Source of the DNA: Methanofollis sp.
GTDB taxonomy: Archaea > Halobacteriota > Methanomicrobia > Methanomicrobiales > Methanofollaceae
Assembly: GCA_028696365.1 (NCBI GenBank)
Contig: JAQVHG010000129.1
Location: 1-6,406 of the forward strand
Reading direction: 5' to 3'
Length of the DNA: 6,406 nt
A program made the position numbers and the translations under genes. Positions 5,498 through 6,406 of the stretch are shown here, in pieces (positions within the stretch are counted from its first letter, which is position 1; every line of letters starts with the position of its first letter). The notes below the pieces were generated by a model that made no database searches, was not told the DNA's origin, and saw nothing but the letters and a program-made list of their open reading frames with translations.

Positions 5498-5529
5498 CTA
5501 TGGTCTGTCATAGTAATCATGATATGACA
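5498..5529 (+). promoter_or_regulatory. Overlapping inverted repeats in the dnaG leader
   Basis: TGTCATA (5506-5512) and TATGACA (5523-5529) are perfect seven-base complements around a ten-base spacer, which overlaps the palindrome ATCATGAT (5516-5523). CTATG (5498-5502) can instead pair with CATAG (5509-5513); the two pairings share CATA and exclude each other. The repeat ends six bases before the GGAGG ribosome site. It could be an operator or an RNA switch-like fold. Confidence 0.4.
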
Positions 5530-5546
5530 TACTCTGGAGGCTTACT

Positions 5547-6406
5547 ATGTACTCATCTGATACGACCAAGTATCTTATTCACATCAACTTACATACCGAG
5601 GGGGTGGTCGAGAAACCTGACGTAGTCGGGGCTATATTTGGTCAGACTGAAGGGTTGCTCGGCGAAGATCTCGACCTGCGTGATCTCCAGCGGACCGGGC
5701 GGGTGGGGCGCATTGACGTCCATATAACAAGTAAGAAAGGAGAGACACGAGGAGAGATCCTGATCTCCTCCTCTCTGGACCGAGCTGAGACGGCAGTGCT
5801 TGCGGCGTCCATGGAGACGATCGACCGGGTCGGGCCGTGCGTTGCCCATGCACGGGTCGAACGGATCGAGGACATCAGGGTGACGAAGCGCAAGCAGATC
5901 GTAGACCGCGCAAAAGAACTCCTGCTGACACATTTCGACGAGACCACCATCGACTCGACTGAACTCATGGACAATGTCCGTGAGTCGATGCGGATCGAAA
6001 AAATCGGGGTGCTTGGAGAAGAACGGGTTCCGGCTGGCCCAAATGTCCTCGATTCCGATGCTGTCATCGTCGTCGAGGGACGGGCCGACGTGATCAACCT
6101 GCTCAGGTACGGGATCAAGAACGCCGTCGCCGTCGAGGGAACGAAGGTTCCGGCGGTGATCCCAAAACTCTGTGAGGTGAAGACTGCGACGGCCTTCCTG
6201 GACGGCGACCGTGGTGGGGACCTCATCCTGCGTGAGCTCCTCCAGGTGGCGGATATCGACTATATCGCGCTCTGCCCACGGGACAAGAGTGTCGAGGATC
6301 TGACCAGAAAGGAGATCATCAAGTCTCTCAGGAACAAGATGCCGGTCGAGTATTTCAGGAACCAGCTTGATGAGACCGAGGTCCGCCCGCCTGAGAAGAT
6401 CAAAGG
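5547..6406 (+). CDS. dnaG: Archaeal DnaG primase / RNA exosome subunit (partial, 3' end outside window)
   Basis: Archaeal-type DnaG, a TOPRIM-domain protein known both for primer synthesis and as a subunit of the archaeal RNA exosome, where it helps recognise adenine-rich RNA. The first 286 residues are present and open to the window edge. Residues 1-165 are the archaeal-specific N-terminal part, including KYLIHINLHTEGVVEKPDVV at 8-27 and the basic helix VTKRKQIVDRAKELL at 112-126. The TOPRIM domain starts near 171: VIVVEGRADVINLL at 173-186 carries the catalytic Glu177, and FLDGDRGG at 217-224 carries Asp219 and Asp221. No bacterial-type N-terminal zinc finger is present, as expected in archaea. 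GGAGG at 5536-5540 lies six bases before the ATG. It has its own TATA box and a leader with overlapping inverted repeats. Identification is secure; the missing C-terminus would complete the protein. Confidence 0.97.
   Translation, partial: MYSSDTTKYLIHINLHTEGVVEKPDVVGAIFGQTEGLLGEDLDLRDLQRTGRVGRIDVHITSKKGETRGEILISSSLDRAETAVLAASMETIDRVGPCVAHARVERIEDIRVTKRKQIVDRAKELLLTHFDETTIDSTELMDNVRESMRIEKIGVLGEERVPAGPNVLDSDAVIVVEGRADVINLLRYGIKNAVAVEGTKVPAVIPKLCEVKTATAFLDGDRGGDLILRELLQVADIDYIALCPRDKSVEDLTRKEIIKSLRNKMPVEYFRNQLDETEVRPPEKIK

Overview
The window looks like chromosomal DNA from a methanogenic archaeon, most likely of the order Methanomicrobiales (Methanofollis/Methanoculleus-like); the genus is an inference from sequence style. 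The evidence is an archaeal-type DnaG primase, archaeal TATA-box promoters ahead of several genes, Shine-Dalgarno sites of the GGAGG/GGTGA type, a hyp (NiFe-hydrogenase maturation) operon, and fairly GC-rich coding DNA with a strong preference for GC-rich codons. No phage, transposase, CRISPR, tRNA or rRNA is visible.

Layout: (1) positions 2-1189, minus strand, are the first 396 codons of a sodium-dependent NSS/SNF-family transporter that runs off the left edge. (2) Positions 1190-1327 are a short divergent promoter region. (3) Positions 1328-1624, plus strand, encode a very short Hsp20/alpha-crystallin protein of 98 residues. (4) Positions 1625-2055 are a 431-base non-coding stretch with stacked hairpins, including an inverted pair of GC-rich repeats. 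(5) Positions 2056-4895, plus strand, form a compact cluster hypC-hypA-hypE-pyrC: hypC and hypA abut, hypA and hypE overlap by ATGA, and pyrC follows 15 bases later. (6) Positions 4896-5095 are a GC-rich leader with no clear gene. (7) Positions 5096-5416 encode a DUF167/YggU-family protein. (8) Positions 5417-5546 hold the dnaG promoter and a leader with overlapping inverted repeats. (9) Positions 5547-6406 are the first 286 codons of archaeal dnaG, cut by the right edge.

How the genes work together: HypC, HypA and HypE are three of the usual Hyp factors that build and insert the Ni-Fe(CN)2CO centre of hydrogenases, which are central to hydrogenotrophic methanogenesis. HypB, HypD and HypF are not here and would have to lie elsewhere. 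The downstream dihydroorotase belongs to pyrimidine synthesis; both pathways start from carbamoyl phosphate, but a functional reason for the linkage is speculative. Archaeal DnaG is known as a primase and as an RNA-exosome subunit.

Most of the coding content is ordinary. The points worth a second look are in the non-coding DNA (nested hairpin after hsp20, inverted repeats, two competing hairpins in the dnaG leader, structured leader before the DUF167 gene) and a few residue-level oddities (Ile at a sodium-site position in the transporter, a CxC rather than CxxC zinc half-site in HypA, a minimal Hsp20). I see no convincing new multi-gene system.
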